A DNA stretch of 64,000 nt, taken from NCBI GenBank assembly GCA_951230915.1, contig OX579637.1, forward strand, positions 12,400,001 through 12,464,000. The letters are read 5' to 3'. The notes beneath the pieces were generated by a model. That model was not told where the DNA came from and ran no database searches. It saw nothing but the letters and a program-made list of their open reading frames with translations. The translations under genes and the position numbers were made by a program. Source of the DNA: Antitrichia curtipendula. Taxonomy: Eukaryota; Streptophyta; Bryopsida; Hypnales; Leucodontaceae. Shown one piece after another: positions 25,386 through 36,700 of this stretch (positions are counted from its first letter, which is position 1; each line of letters begins with the position of its first letter).

Positions 25386-26412
25386 GTTTCATATGCACGT
25401 AACTCAATTCGTGTCCTTCCTCCAAATGAGCAGACTTATTGTTTTTGCCGTGGGTGACTCTGATGAGTCTGACGATAGGACAAGAATTGCAAATGCGGCC
25501 AAGATTCTGGATAAGAATGATTCTCATTGTCGGCTATTTTGTTGATGAATTCAAGTATCCCTGGAGACCTCAGAGGTCACTGACACCATCATCATCAAAA
25601 AGAAAGGGAAAGGTGGTGGTTGAAGCTAGTTCAGTACCAACCAGACAATGGCCGACTACAACAAACAAGAATATAAACATCTTGACGGACAATGAGCACA
25701 AGATGAACAACAATGTTGACATTGACAATGTACCAGCTGAGCAAACAATGCTTGCGGTTCTTGCTTCGCAAAGCATCCATGACAGCTCGTGGGGACGCAA
25801 TCGTTGCCTATAGCTTGAAAGAAGAAGAGACGGAAGAGAAATGAGGAGAATGAGGACTACAAAGCCGAGATTCAACAACTCAAGAGGGATAGGATTAATG
25901 ATTGCAAATCAAATATAGAAATGTTTGCAACAAATGCAAAGCAAATGGATGAGTTGCGGAAGATGATGTTGATGGTAACAATGCACAATGAAAATCAATT
26001 TTAGGCAATCATGCATCAAGTGGCTGGTATTCAACCTCTAGCGGCTGTGCAGTCACTTGCTATAGGACAGTAGTTGCTCATACATGGTCCAGTAGGAGGA
26101 TCCAATAATAGTGGATCCTCAAGTTTAATGGTAGAGCTCGAAGTATCGATCATGTCTGCACCTCTTCTTCTTGTGCCTGTACCTTCAATTGGAGAATTTA
26201 TTGTTCCTCCGTTTTCTCCTCAATCCGCTTATCTTGAGACTCTAGCGCCACCTGAAGAGATTGCAGATTCTATTGAAGTACAAGATGAGATTGCTCGTAG
26301 CCAGCTTACTAGCATTTCTATCCCCGTTGTTGGCACGCCCCAAGAGTACACTACTATCGACGTAGACCAAGAGAATGCTCCACTTGCCAATCCAGACCCT
26401 CCTGCAGGTTAA

Positions 26413-26829
26413 GTTGCAATATCACTCAATGTCATTTGTCTAGTGTTAGCTCGACTCAAGCTGATTTGTAACATAGCTTGTACAAGGATGTAGATCTTTA
26501 GGATGAAAGATAATCGTTTTTTGGTAGAATACTTGTAGTGAACATAACCACTGAGTTTACATTTTGAAAATCAATTTTGTACTTAATTCATTTTGATATG
26601 ATGAAATATACCGATATCTTACGGATTTTTTTCTTGACAATTTTTGAATCGCAAGGGCACTTGTTTTGATTCCACCAACATCTCCAGAACATATCCTTGT
26701 TGCCAAAAATCCACCTAAGAAAGTTGGCGCCGTCGACAATTGTGGACCGTATGTGTCATTAATAGAGTATGGACCTCTACATGATGACACCTCTATTTCG
26801 AACGTGGAGCTCTTAGGGATCAGGGTTGA
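26413..26829. other. Spacer between the QHS gene and the first GC-rich array
   Basis: Contains the 3' flank of the QHS gene and the 5' flank of the GC array. No gene is seen. An open frame of about 200 codons on the minus strand runs through here into the GC array, but it reflects composition. Confidence 0.4.
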
Positions 26830-27125
26830 CAGGACGTCCGGTGGACGTGGGCGCTGACCCCCGGACGTCTTCTGACATCCCTGGACGGGCCGTCCGACCG
26901 TCCAGTGGATGGTCGGATGGCCCGTCCGCGCGGTTGGGCCGTCCGATCGGTCGGATCGTCCGCGCGGTCGGGCCCTCGGGCGGACAGGGCATCGGGCTCG
27001 CGGATGCGATCCTGCGGACGGGATCGCGCGGAGGGGCACGTGCGGACGGGACGTCCGCGCAATCCCGTCCGCACGATCTGCCCGTCCGATTCTGGGCCGT
27101 CCGATTCGCATGTACGCGTTCGCAT
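26830..27125. promoter_or_regulatory. GC-rich CGGACGG array A
   Basis: About 300 bases of GC- and CpG-rich sequence packed with GGACGG, CCGTCCG and GTCGGACG words in both orientations, for example GGACGGGCCGTCCGACCGTC near 26882. It starts abruptly in AT-rich DNA and ends about 300 bases before the ATG of the gene at 27431. Confidence 0.7.
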
Positions 27126-27430
27126 TGCCTGGTCCGCCTTCGAACGCCATAAATAGCGTGGCAGACGGCTCATTCCTCACAATTGTTTCCTTTGCGGAGT
27201 GGGTGATCCAGTGCCTCTCAGTGGCTCTGCGCGCCCCTTTCGTTTTGGTGCGTGAATAATTGTGCTCGGATAATGAATTGCACCAAATTCTTTTGGTGAT
27301 TACTTGGTTTTGAAGGCCTTGTTAATAACTTCACCTCGTTTCATTGGCAAGTGTCAAACATTTTGTTCAGTTCTCCTAAAGATTCATGTGAACTTTGTCA
27401 TCAAATCATTTCATTTTAATCAAGGCTATC

Positions 27431-28528
27431 ATGCCTCGCAATAGTAGTTCAAGGTCCAGTAACAAAGGCAAATCCCAGGACATGAACTGGGGAGATTGGG
27501 CAAATCCAATGTATGTAGCTGAACCTGGATGGGAAGAAGAGTCCAAAAAGGTTTGGGATTGCACAATGTGCAAAAAGTACGTCAAAATGACGCACCTCTC
27601 CAAAATGTGGTCACAAGAAAGAGCAGACAAGCAAGTTCAACGCTAGGAAGGACAAATTTCCATGTGCGAGAGCCAACACTTTGTGCACCGATACGAGGAA
27701 GTAACGCGGTGCGCTGAGCTGCCTGACTCCAAACCAAATGTTATGAATTATTCCAACATGGCCATGGTTTGGGCAGAGATTGTACTCCACAAAGATGTAG
27801 ACTAGCGCACAATTTACGGGAAAAATGTTGACAATATGAAGCGCACTGACGTTGTTATTTATACGAGTTGGACTCAACCGAGTGATTGTATGCGAATGTG
27901 GTCCAATCGAGGGCAGTTTGGATTTCCGCTGGTTGTATTGCCGGATGCTGAGGATGAATGGTCGGACGACGATGATGTAGAAGACAATCTAGCACCCGTA
28001 ACATTTACAGTGGGACATGAGCGTCAAGAAGCTCGGGAAGACATCCAATTCAATCAACAAATGCAAGAAGCTATGCGTAGAAGCATGGAGGATCGGGGTC
28101 AACAACACAGGCATGACAGGTCCTACCAACATGATCGTACTGCATCTGGTTCACAAGATGGTCAAAGGGTCTTACACTACGCTAACGACCCCCGAGGTAC
28201 TTATTACAACCCAGAAAGAAGCCATGGAACCACACATGATTTTGGATCTAGCCAAAGAGGCTCCCAATACTATTCCGGATCTACTACGGGTAGTTCATAT
28301 GAGCGTCACACAGGCTCCCGTCATGTTGAACCAAGGCAAGGAAGGTCTCAGCATCGTGATGTAGTTCCTCCTCCAACTTTTGGAGGTCCTTACTATGGAA
28401 ATCCCAATCACGGAGCTACGCCAAGCGACTATGGATGCACTTGGGGCGGAGGACCATATCTTGGCACTTATGGATCCGGTTCCACACCACCAAAACGTAG
28501 AGATGACATCCATTTAGATTCCGAGTAA
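27431..28528 (+). pseudogene. Zinc-finger-like protein with low-complexity tail, two in-frame stops
   Basis: One frame of 366 codons from MPRNSSSRSSNKGKSQ to the TAA at 28526, interrupted by TAG codons at 27644 and 27803 and no frameshift. The N-terminus has DWANPMYVAEPGWEEE and then WDCTMCKKYVKMTHLSKMW, a Cys-Cys-His pattern. This is clearly related to the N-terminus of the RING protein at 41.6 kb (SKICKKYVKMYHIDKLW), and both continue with HFVHR. The middle is acidic (DEDEWSDDDDVEDN-like, near residue 175), followed by a glutamine- and arginine-rich stretch (FNQQMQEAMRRSMEDRGQQ) and a Gly/Ser/Tyr-rich tail. It carries no transposase core and looks like the two ends of a hAT-type or RING-type protein with the middle missing. 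The GC array A lies just upstream. Function unknown. Confidence 0.55.
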
Positions 28529-29808
28529 AGTAGGTAGAGCTATTTTAGTTGTTGTCTCACAATCGAGTGGGCCTTGGAATCTTTTGCCATTGGATTATGG
28601 AGTGTGGCAGTCATAGTACAAAAATATCGGCATCTCGGCGAATAGCATTTACGTACTAAAATACTTTGATGTAAATATATTGTATTAAAATGTATTTGGA
28701 GGTTGGTACTTGGTATCATCATAGCGGTATCGTTCAAGTATCAACTGTATTGCTTTTCAATATAAAAAATATTTGCGTATGATGAAATTCTATTATCATT
28801 ATCCCCTAATCGTTTTTGACTATGTTTTCACCAAAAACGTTCCAAAACTGCCATTTCTAATACTACTATCAAATTTTAGAAAAAAAACATTCTTGGACAC
28901 ATGTAACCATAGGATCTTGTAGTAAACTTGTTTAAGAAGATGTGGAAAAAATTTCAGAATTTTCCACAATGTGGACTGCATAAAAATATTGAAAATTCAG
29001 TTAAATAAAAGACTTCAAAGTTTATTTTAGAGTTGAAATTCCATAACTACCCTTAAACTAAGAATCCTCATAACTTTTGACTCATAGATCTAAATGGAAT
29101 GATTCAAAGCTTCCCACGTACATATAAATCTAAAGAACCAATTTCAAATTTTTATTTTCTGAAAAAGTGATTTTTGAAGAAGTTTTTTTTGCTGCCCGTG
29201 CTGCCCGCCAAGGACTGAAAATGACATATCATGCAATAACTTTTTAACCATGTAGTCAAAAGTTATGAGAATTGTTGGGCCTTAAAGCTACTCCTTGGGC
29301 ACGTGTTGTATGAAAATTTCAAAGAAAAAAAATATAAATTCCATTTGTAGTGAGCTGCCCACAATCGCTATGTTGCCAAAAAAATCACTTTGGTCTTTTA
29401 GAGGTTATATGTGTTCAACATTGATTATACAATTTTGAACCCAACCATACCAAGCTAACATCCATCAACAATAATTGTTGCATTGCACTTCTCATCCAAG
29501 GATTTCAAGCAAAACATATGATGAATGCATAAATAGATGGTAGACATTGGACACTGGAAGTTTCAAAACACACAAACATTTCAAAACTTTATATCAATTA
29601 TAAGGGTGCACATATATTGGCATACATTGATGGTGCATATATATACTAGATAGTTTGCAAACAATCATGCAAATTTATGTACTTGCCTCTACATTTACCT
29701 AATTCTTCTATAGTTCTATCACGTCTATGTCGTTCACTAACACCATAGACACTAATATGAGTGGCGGAAGTGTTCATCTGGAATAGGCCAGTTGTAATTA
29801 TTGGTAAA
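28529..29808. other. Convergent 3' spacer between two genes
   Basis: AT-rich DNA between the 3' ends of the zinc-finger-like gene (plus) and the kinase gene (minus). No coding feature is supported. CTGCCCGTGCTGCCCGCC at about 29193 is a small GC patch. Confidence 0.45.
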
Positions 29809-31236
29809 TCAATGGATGATTTCGGACAAGCTACTGCGAGAATCAATCACCGAATCACAAAGGCGCTCCAAGTAAAGGTGAAAAATCTTTGCCAAATCCT
29901 CATGGCTAAATCTTGTATGTCCTTCATTTTCCCGATGTAAGCTCACATAGTCCGCCGACATGCAACCATTGTTGATAGCTTGAGCTATTCGACCAACCGC
30001 ATATTCCTCCAATTTACGTGATAAATTCGGTATCATTGTCACGTTTGCATTTCTTCTATCCAAGTATGCAATAGAAGGGTCCATCCACCACCTCTTTTTC
30101 AAGGTCTCAGTCCGCTCAATCTCAGAGGTGAACGTGTACAAGGACTTCATTGGTTCATTACGGAAAGTAGTCATGCCCCAATCGCAAACTCCAATGTAAA
30201 CACGTGACTCATCATTGGGAAAGTGAAACATAATGTTGTCCAGTGAAAGATCATTGTGCAAATGTCCAGCGCTGTGCACTGCATTCATGAGGTGCACCAG
30301 TGCCCATGCAAGCTCTGTGCGCTTCTTCCTCCAAAGACCAAGAAAAAAAGCTTTGGTCACCTCTTCCGGGGTCGGTTGAGAATAAGCCAACCGAATGCCA
30401 ATGTTATCGGGATATTCTTTATCCAATTTTAACATCTGCTTCAATGTTCCGCCATTCCACCAATACGAGTACCCTTCGTTTTGCGTTGCATGAACAGCAG
30501 AAAACCGGATAACTCCATCATGTGGAATTCTCACTGCCATTGACTCGTTTTGGTGTTCCAACCTTGCGAGCGGAGGTCGTAAGCGTTGTTGATGAGATAC
30601 CTTCGTTGCGAACTCCCAAAATGTGGGTATCTCACGACATCCTTCAATTCGGACCCTCCGAATTGTTGCGTATCCACCCCTCAGGATTTGATCATCTTGT
30701 GGAATCACCCTTGCTGTTTCCGGAAGCGCTAAGAGATGTTGTCGCCCACGTTGCAACTCCACAACTCCCTCATCACTATTCCACCAACCCATTGAACCTC
30801 GCCTATTTTGATTCTTTGCAAAAGGGGCGCACTGGCGAACAAACAAGTCTGCCCTCAAAATGACCTGTTCAAAAGCGCCATCACCTACGCGGTGTTGCTT
30901 CCCGTACTTCTCTAAGATCACTTTTGCATTCCACAATGCATCATGGACCTTGTTCCTCAAAAATTGTTGAAAGCCCTTCCTCTCCATTTCATGAATCCAG
31001 TAGGGTACGTTTAAATCATCCGTGAACTTCTGTGCCATATCTCCCTTGAATTTAGCTGGGCACTCGTCTTCATACCTCGCATATTTGGTATACAACGATG
31101 CAGTGGTTTCCGACTTATAAAAATTGACAATGCACTCAATGAGAAATGCTTTACAAGCGAGAGAGGGAGCGTCCATACTCGCCTCACTGTCCGGCTTCAC
31201 TCGTTTGCCCTTCGCAGCCTTCTTTGGTCTCGGCAT
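29809..31236 (-). CDS. Protein-kinase-like protein in a transposon-like setting, intact frame
   Basis: An uninterrupted 475-residue frame from MPRPKKAAKGKRVKPD (ATG at 31236). The open frame continues 16 codons upstream, but this ATG begins a basic N-terminus like the other genes of the cluster. Kinase landmarks are in order. GGYATIRRVRIEG (about residue 186) stands for the glycine loop. EFATKVS (about 209) gives the VAIK-type lysine, and SYWWNGGTLKQML lies at the hinge. HLHNDLSLDNIMFHF (about 326) is the catalytic loop with HND in place of HRD. VCDWGMTTF (about 351) is DWG in place of DFG, and RWWMDPSIAYLDRR is the APE position. The Lys, Asp, Asn and Asp needed for catalysis all seem present, so activity is possible (inference). 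The N-terminal 180 residues match nothing I know. It is preceded by GC array B and lies between the zinc-finger-like gene and the hAT gene. A dead relative lies at 5.9-6.7 kb. Confidence 0.75.
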   Translation of the reverse strand: MPRPKKAAKGKRVKPDSEASMDAPSLACKAFLIECIVNFYKSETTASLYTKYARYEDECPAKFKGDMAQKFTDDLNVPYWIHEMERKGFQQFLRNKVHDALWNAKVILEKYGKQHRVGDGAFEQVILRADLFVRQCAPFAKNQNRRGSMGWWNSDEGVVELQRGRQHLLALPETARVIPQDDQILRGGYATIRRVRIEGCREIPTFWEFATKVSHQQRLRPPLARLEHQNESMAVRIPHDGVIRFSAVHATQNEGYSYWWNGGTLKQMLKLDKEYPDNIGIRLAYSQPTPEEVTKAFFLGLWRKKRTELAWALVHLMNAVHSAGHLHNDLSLDNIMFHFPNDESRVYIGVCDWGMTTFRNEPMKSLYTFTSEIERTETLKKRWWMDPSIAYLDRRNANVTMIPNLSRKLEEYAVGRIAQAINNGCMSADYVSLHRENEGHTRFSHEDLAKIFHLYLERLCDSVIDSRSSLSEIIH

Positions 31237-31454
31237 CGTGATGAAATCACGTTTAGAAGTGCACGTGCAATTTGTAATCCACAAGGCAATATACGATATG
31301 CCAAATGATCATACACGAAATGTAGAAAAAAACAACAACAAGTATCCTCTAGAAATCACACTCTTATCTTCCCTTAGAAAGGAGCCAATGGAGGATAAAC
31401 CACCAAGCTCTCCGCTCTCTCTTGCATGACACAAGGGGGAAGATAAAAGTGAGG

Positions 31455-31895
31455 AGCGGACGGGCCGTCCGACTCTTTTATGCAAGGTGGACGCCTCGAC
31501 CGTCCGCCTGATCGGGCGGACCCGACGAGGCGGACGGATCATCATCCGCCTTGTCAGGACCGTCCGATCAGGCGGACGCCACCCGTCCGACACATCGGAC
31601 GGCCCCGGTGAATCGGACGGCCGTTGTCCGCTTTGGGCCGTCCGTCCCTAAAATCAAAGGCGGATGCCTCGTCCGTCCGCTTGATCGGGCGGACGAGACG
31701 ACGCGGACGGACAGTCGTCCGCCTTATCAGGACCGTTCGATCAGGCGGACGCCACCCGTCCGACTCATCGGACGGCCCCGATGTATCGGACGGCTGCCGT
31801 CCGCCCTGGCCAATCCGCCTGATCGGACATGCCCTCTCAAGTGGAGATCAAACTGAGAGATTTTTCAAGGTCGTCCGACTAGGCGGATGGCTGCA
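31455..31895. promoter_or_regulatory. GC-rich CGGACGG array B with tandem duplication
   Basis: Dense CGGACGG and CCGTCCG words upstream of the kinase gene. The block from about 31488 (GGTGGACGCCTCGACCGTCC) recurs from about 31661 (GGCGGATGCCTCGTCCGTCC) with period near 173 bases. Sub-words such as GATCAGGCGGACGCCACCCG and CATCGGACGGCCCC are kept in both halves. Confidence 0.7.
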
Positions 31896-33504
31896 TCATC
31901 TGACTCCTAAAACAACCTCGACCAGCAAATAATGACAAGGATGGGAAAGACAAAAATCTCATCGAGATTCACTTTCTTAATTAAAGAACTTGAATCATTA
32001 AATAGAACTCCAGCGGTTTTTGAATGCAATGATCTTCAATTTTATACACTAAGTCCTACATCCTAAATCCTATATCCTAAACCTTATACCCTAAACCCTA
32101 TACCCTAAAACCTAAATCCTAAATTGTACTCTAAAGTCACAAATGTAAGAAATCATAACTAATTAAAAATATGAAAACAAATGCAAATTAAGTTCCTCAG
32201 GAAATATATGGACCATCTTCAATTAAGAACTTAACATGAGGATTCTTGATTGGGTTTAGGTGTTTCTTGAATTCATAGCATGCACAAGCTCGCAAATAAA
32301 GCTTTGAAGTCAGTTTTTTAATTTCTTATGTGAATATATTTTGTTAAATAAATTCAACAATAGACTTTTTATGTAACTTTATCAACACCATTGTCCCACA
32401 TTAGTTGAATGAATTTATACCTCAAAGAATTCACCAATGTGCAATTGTGCATGGAATTTAAAATTCTTACATCCATTTTGTCCCCCGATGGAACAATGGA
32501 ACTTTAGAGAATTAGAGGTTAAACTCAAAAGAACTATACATTCATTTTTTAAAATTTGTGAAGTAGAAATTGGTGCACTATTAAATGAAAAATAATACGC
32601 GAGTAACTTTTGGAAGAATTGAAGAATTGTTAATCCCAATGAAAAAAATATTCTAATAGACAATTAATATTCTTTAATATCAACTTTGAATAAAGAATTT
32701 TGAATTCTAGAGACATAAGACAACTCTATATGCTTTTTCTAACTTCATGATCCGCACTCCGCAACATATAAGTTATATAACTCCAAATGATTTTTGACAA
32801 CATTATTTGACATTGAATGGGGCAATTTCTTATAAGTAGGTAACTACTAATTAGGTACCAATCTATACTATCATGACCAAAATGATTTTTTAATATTACA
32901 TCAAAATATTATCACACATCCATTTTCAAAATACACTTCTAATTTGGACAACATTTATATGAATGACATGAACCCTAAACCCTAAATCCTATATTAGAAC
33001 TTTGCATACAAATATCTTAGAAGATCGTGACTTTGATGCAATAGTATTATATAAGTACATAGCAATTGTTTTGAGTTTCATGACATTAAGCCGGATTTGG
33101 CTTACTTCGACAAATTTCTTCATAAAAACAATTATTTTAAAATTGAGATGTCTTACAATATATAGTAATATATGATTAAAATCCAAATAAATTTTTTAAT
33201 ATAATTAAATCTACGATCTATCATCAAAAATTTAGAAAAAAAATTTAGAACTATAGATAGCATTTCATTTTGATCTTTTAAGATGGTCATTTCAAAATAT
33301 CATTGAGATGTTTAATTTCAAGATTGCACCTAAAAATATGATGTGCACATTGAAGAATGAAGTTTGATGTTTGACCCATGAGGAGTTCAATGTCTTTGAA
33401 GTATTCACATTGGATGCTTGTTGTCATGAAGGCACACTCTTTGGAGATGACCTGGCCATTTCAGGAATCCTATGCTGTACTAAATGAGAAAAAAACATGA
33501 ACTG
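31896..33504. other. AT-rich spacer with interstitial telomere-like repeats
   Basis: No gene. Degenerate CCCTAAA-type repeats occur at 32044-32136 (for example CCCTAAACCCTATACCCTAA) and a short run at 32969-32995 (ACCCTAAACCCTAAATCC). The remainder is AT-rich and featureless. Confidence 0.5.
32044..32136. repeat. Interstitial telomere-like repeat
   Basis: About a dozen degenerate CCTAAAN units (CCCTAAA, CCTATAC, CCTAAAT) of the plant TTTAGGG type on the opposite strand. Confidence 0.6.
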
Positions 33505-33600
33505 CGATGGTCCGATAGGCGGTCGGACCGTCCGCCCGTCGGACAGAAGTGACCAAGGCGCGGACGGGCCATGAGGCAGACTGGCGGACAAGTGAATAGA
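33505..33600. promoter_or_regulatory. Short CGGACGG array C
   Basis: GGCGGTCGGACCGTCCGCCC at about 33516 and GGCGCGGACGGGCCATGAGG near 33556 are the same words as in the larger arrays. This one lies 3' of the hAT gene rather than 5'. Confidence 0.55.
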
Positions 33601-33783
33601 CAGTCCAAATTCTTTGCTAGTTTTAAAAAGGTATTTGAAAAAACAAAATTTTGATGGTGTGCACAACATGAATGAGCAAATTTGTATTACAAACTTAAAG
33701 TTCAAACAATGAATTGTCATAACATAATGTGTTTAGGGGAAAAAACTAAACACCCAAGTTTACATCTTCTCAATCTTTATGGA

Positions 33784-36700
33784 CTATGGCTGGTAGTCAC
33801 TATCTCCTTTGACTTCAGCCCTGCTACTATGACCTGTTGTATCCCATCCGGAATCATCGTCACTGGATGAATTTTGCATACTATCTGATGAAGATTGTAC
33901 AATCTTCCCTTCTTCTTGTACTTGTTTCGATGCGCCTAATCTCACTGGTCTACCTAACTTATGATCCCTTTTGACTTTTAGTAGAGACTTTCCAATACCT
34001 CCCTTAAGATCGTGGATTGGTTTCACCTTTCGCTTGGTTAGAGGTAGACTTGCATCAAGGGGGGTTCTACCTACATTTTGTTTTTTCAATGGAAAGATTG
34101 CAAAAGGCTCCATTATTCTTTTCCTCTTAGCTTTTTTGGAGTCCTTCACCGCGGGTGGACGTGCTTCCGAACCTCCTGGAATGTTTGTCTTCTCTACGGA
34201 CAAAGCTTCCACTATAGGGTTTGAAGATTTGATTGGAGAATGCTTTGCATGGCCAGAAAATCGACAAAACATAGACTCCAATGTTTGCACATCATTGTTG
34301 TCTGATGAAACGGATGGATTGGAATTGGCTCCAATGTGCAATTTTTTCAAATTGCTCAAATGTTGTTCTTTAAACCGTGAGTCTCCAGGACCATTCAAAG
34401 TCGTGCTACCGCTTGTATATAGTGCATGTCGAGGACCGCTACGTGATGGTAATTGAGGATCTCGCACGAGGTGCTTCATGTCTTTGGCGTTGCGGTCTGG
34501 CATTGGGCACCCAGACTCCAATACACATGGATCTTGACTTCCCTCTATTCGAGGTGCTTGGGCATTTTGAATGCCGAAAAGTCCAATAGTTTCACTTGTC
34601 AATGCCCCTAGTAATTCAATACTTTGGTTGACCACATTTGTGTGGGACTTCACTCCACACTCTCTCATGTCTTCGTGTTGATCATTTTCTTCCGCTCCTA
34701 TCGTTGTCATGGATGGACACTCGGAAATTCGAATCACTTCATCTATTTGGGGAGTTTCATCACCTATAACCATTTCGTCATCTTCCTCCGCTACCTTCGC
34801 ATGAGTATTTTTCCGATTTGCTAGAATGTTTTCACTACGCAACAACCCGGTTCCATCTAAGTATTTAGCTATGGAAGGTCCACCTTCGTCATATTCACAG
34901 TCGTCTTCATCCAACAAAAACTTGTAAGGGTCTTCACAATGATCTCTGATGTCTGCATCATAATGAGGTGGGCTTCGAAGCGGTTCATCATCGAAATTGC
35001 GGATGCCGTGGTCATCTTCATCGTCCATGATAGAATCAACTTCTTCACCGGATTCACCACCCTCGACTTCCGATGAAGACAAGGCCGAATCCTCCGACTC
35101 GAGGTTCTCATCGTACCACTTCTTCTCGTCATTTTGCTTTGATGCACCGAGGACTTTGGAATTGGTATACACATATACCAAAACCTATGCTCTTTGTGGC
35201 TTCAACTTGTTCCGATATTTGTTGTGAACAAAAGAATAGCTACTCCAATTTCGTTCACATGAAGACGATGATACCGGTTGAGCCAAAATCCTCTTGACAA
35301 TTGGAGCAATGAGCTTCCCGCACGTGCCCTCAAAATCCCACCAAGCATGCGCCGACAATTGTTGTTCACCCGGATCCAACATGTTGTGGAACGGAGGTTC
35401 CCTATGGCGAAAGGCTACAAATTCCTTCACCACCTTCGCGTACTCTAAAGGTGTACATATTTGCATCAAAACGCGCTTGCATGCAGCCATGGCATCAGTG
35501 TCGTCGGCTAGTTCTTTGTCTTCAAGAAGGTAGGGATTCAAAAGTGCTCTTGCATAATGTAAATCGGTCTTCACCATATCACGTCGTTCGTAGAACGCCT
35601 TGACCAACGGGATGGCTTTGTCCAAAGCCAAACAAAAAGGCTCTTTGTCTAAAGCGAGGATGTACTTCTCTAATTTCCTCATAATATGTAACACATTGCC
35701 CATGCATGGTATCTTCGCATCCAAATCACGAAGAGCACTGACAATTGGAGCTGTCACATTTTCAAAATTTTGACAACGATGCCAAAAATGCCCACTTAGA
35801 ATGGTCTTCTTCACCCGTTCAGATTCTAAACGAGTTTTGGATTTTCGCGAGTGCTTTCTAGCATATTCCTCCCATGGCGGGGCCGTCACAGTTTGTTGCA
35901 ATTGTGCTTTCACCTTGAGCATACGTGCAACCATGTTGTAATTCGAGGCAAATCTTGTTTCCACCGCCAACAACAAGTTGTACTGCGTCGAATATTTCCG
36001 AAGTATCGCAAGCGGCATGTGCCTCTTCTTGAAGAATTTGACTATCTTTCGGGAATCTTTCACGACGTCATCAATCCATTGTTCGTTTGCCCAATCTTTT
36101 AGCAACAAATTCAAGGCATGCACCACGCAACCTTGGAAAAAAATGTGGGGATAGGTAGTAGATACCAATCTCCATGCTGCTGGATTTACAGCCGCATTAT
36201 CTGTATTCACCTGCACTACGTTTGCAGGGCCCACTTGTTCTATAAAACTCTCTAATATAGAAGCCAAATATAGAGCATCTTTAGTTTTTCCAGTTGTATC
36301 CACCGATCCTAGGAATTGCTCATCCACGGATGACACAAGCATGGCATTTATCAATGGCCGATTCGAAACCGAGGTCCACCCATCAATAGACAATGTGGCT
36401 CCAAACTTCCTAATACTGGTTTCTGTCCGCTTACGGAGATTGACCTCTAAGTCTACCTTTGCTTGGTCAAGCAATTTATGACGTAGATCATGGTATGATG
36501 GTGGGCTATAAGGTTGGTGAAACTCCGCCGTTTTCTTCACTGCTTCTTTGAAGGTTGGATTTCGTGCTACAGCAAATGGTATGTTTGCCGCATAAAAGAA
36601 ATTGGCCCACATTGCATTCAAAGTGCGTTTATTTGCTTCGTCGAATCCCTCTACTAGCCTACTCTATCTTTGAGGCCTACTGCTTGATGTCCGCTGAGTT

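Larger units (their letters stand above)
22369..26412 (+). pseudogene. Multi-exon 'QHS-motif' transposon-associated gene, decayed
   Basis: The frame begins MEDQILKLEVFYKKC at 22369 and remains readable with few breaks. Exon 1 (to 23788) holds IDYRTEIPELEKKIDLGFF, a serine/lysine-rich linker, then ISIDELIGAPAYLNIRSYEQ. Next come KNKNFYIINDQHSVIASKLM and ECYVVWSSDGEKLHVISVYY. A plausible intron follows (23789-23928, AAG/GTATGC to TTGTGTAG). Exon 2 holds a basic helical stretch and MKFNMKPSWKLESRNLTHKF. A second plausible intron is 25273-25433 (ATG/GTAAGA to GAGCAG). The last part is low-complexity with a charged coiled-coil stretch (KKKRRKRNEENEDYKAEIQQ) and a proline-rich tail ending PDPPAG. 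In-frame stops at 22642, 22678, 23236 and 23563, plus later stops and small frameshifts, show it is dead. The IINDQHSVIA block vaguely recalls the ParB-type GxHR motif, but I would not assign an activity. Confidence 0.6.

Noticed and set aside
26557..27259. Several overlapping long open frames on both strands rich in Arg, Pro, Asp and Gly
   Set aside because: They run through GC array A, where stop codons are rare because of composition. Their translations are only the CGGACGG repeat in different frames.
31309..31932. Open frames of about 100 codons across array B
   Set aside because: Same compositional effect; no motif and no conservation beyond the repeat words.
33971..34456. Plus-strand open frame of about 160 codons inside the hAT gene
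   Set aside because: It is the opposite strand of the acidic/basic tail and has no motif of its own.
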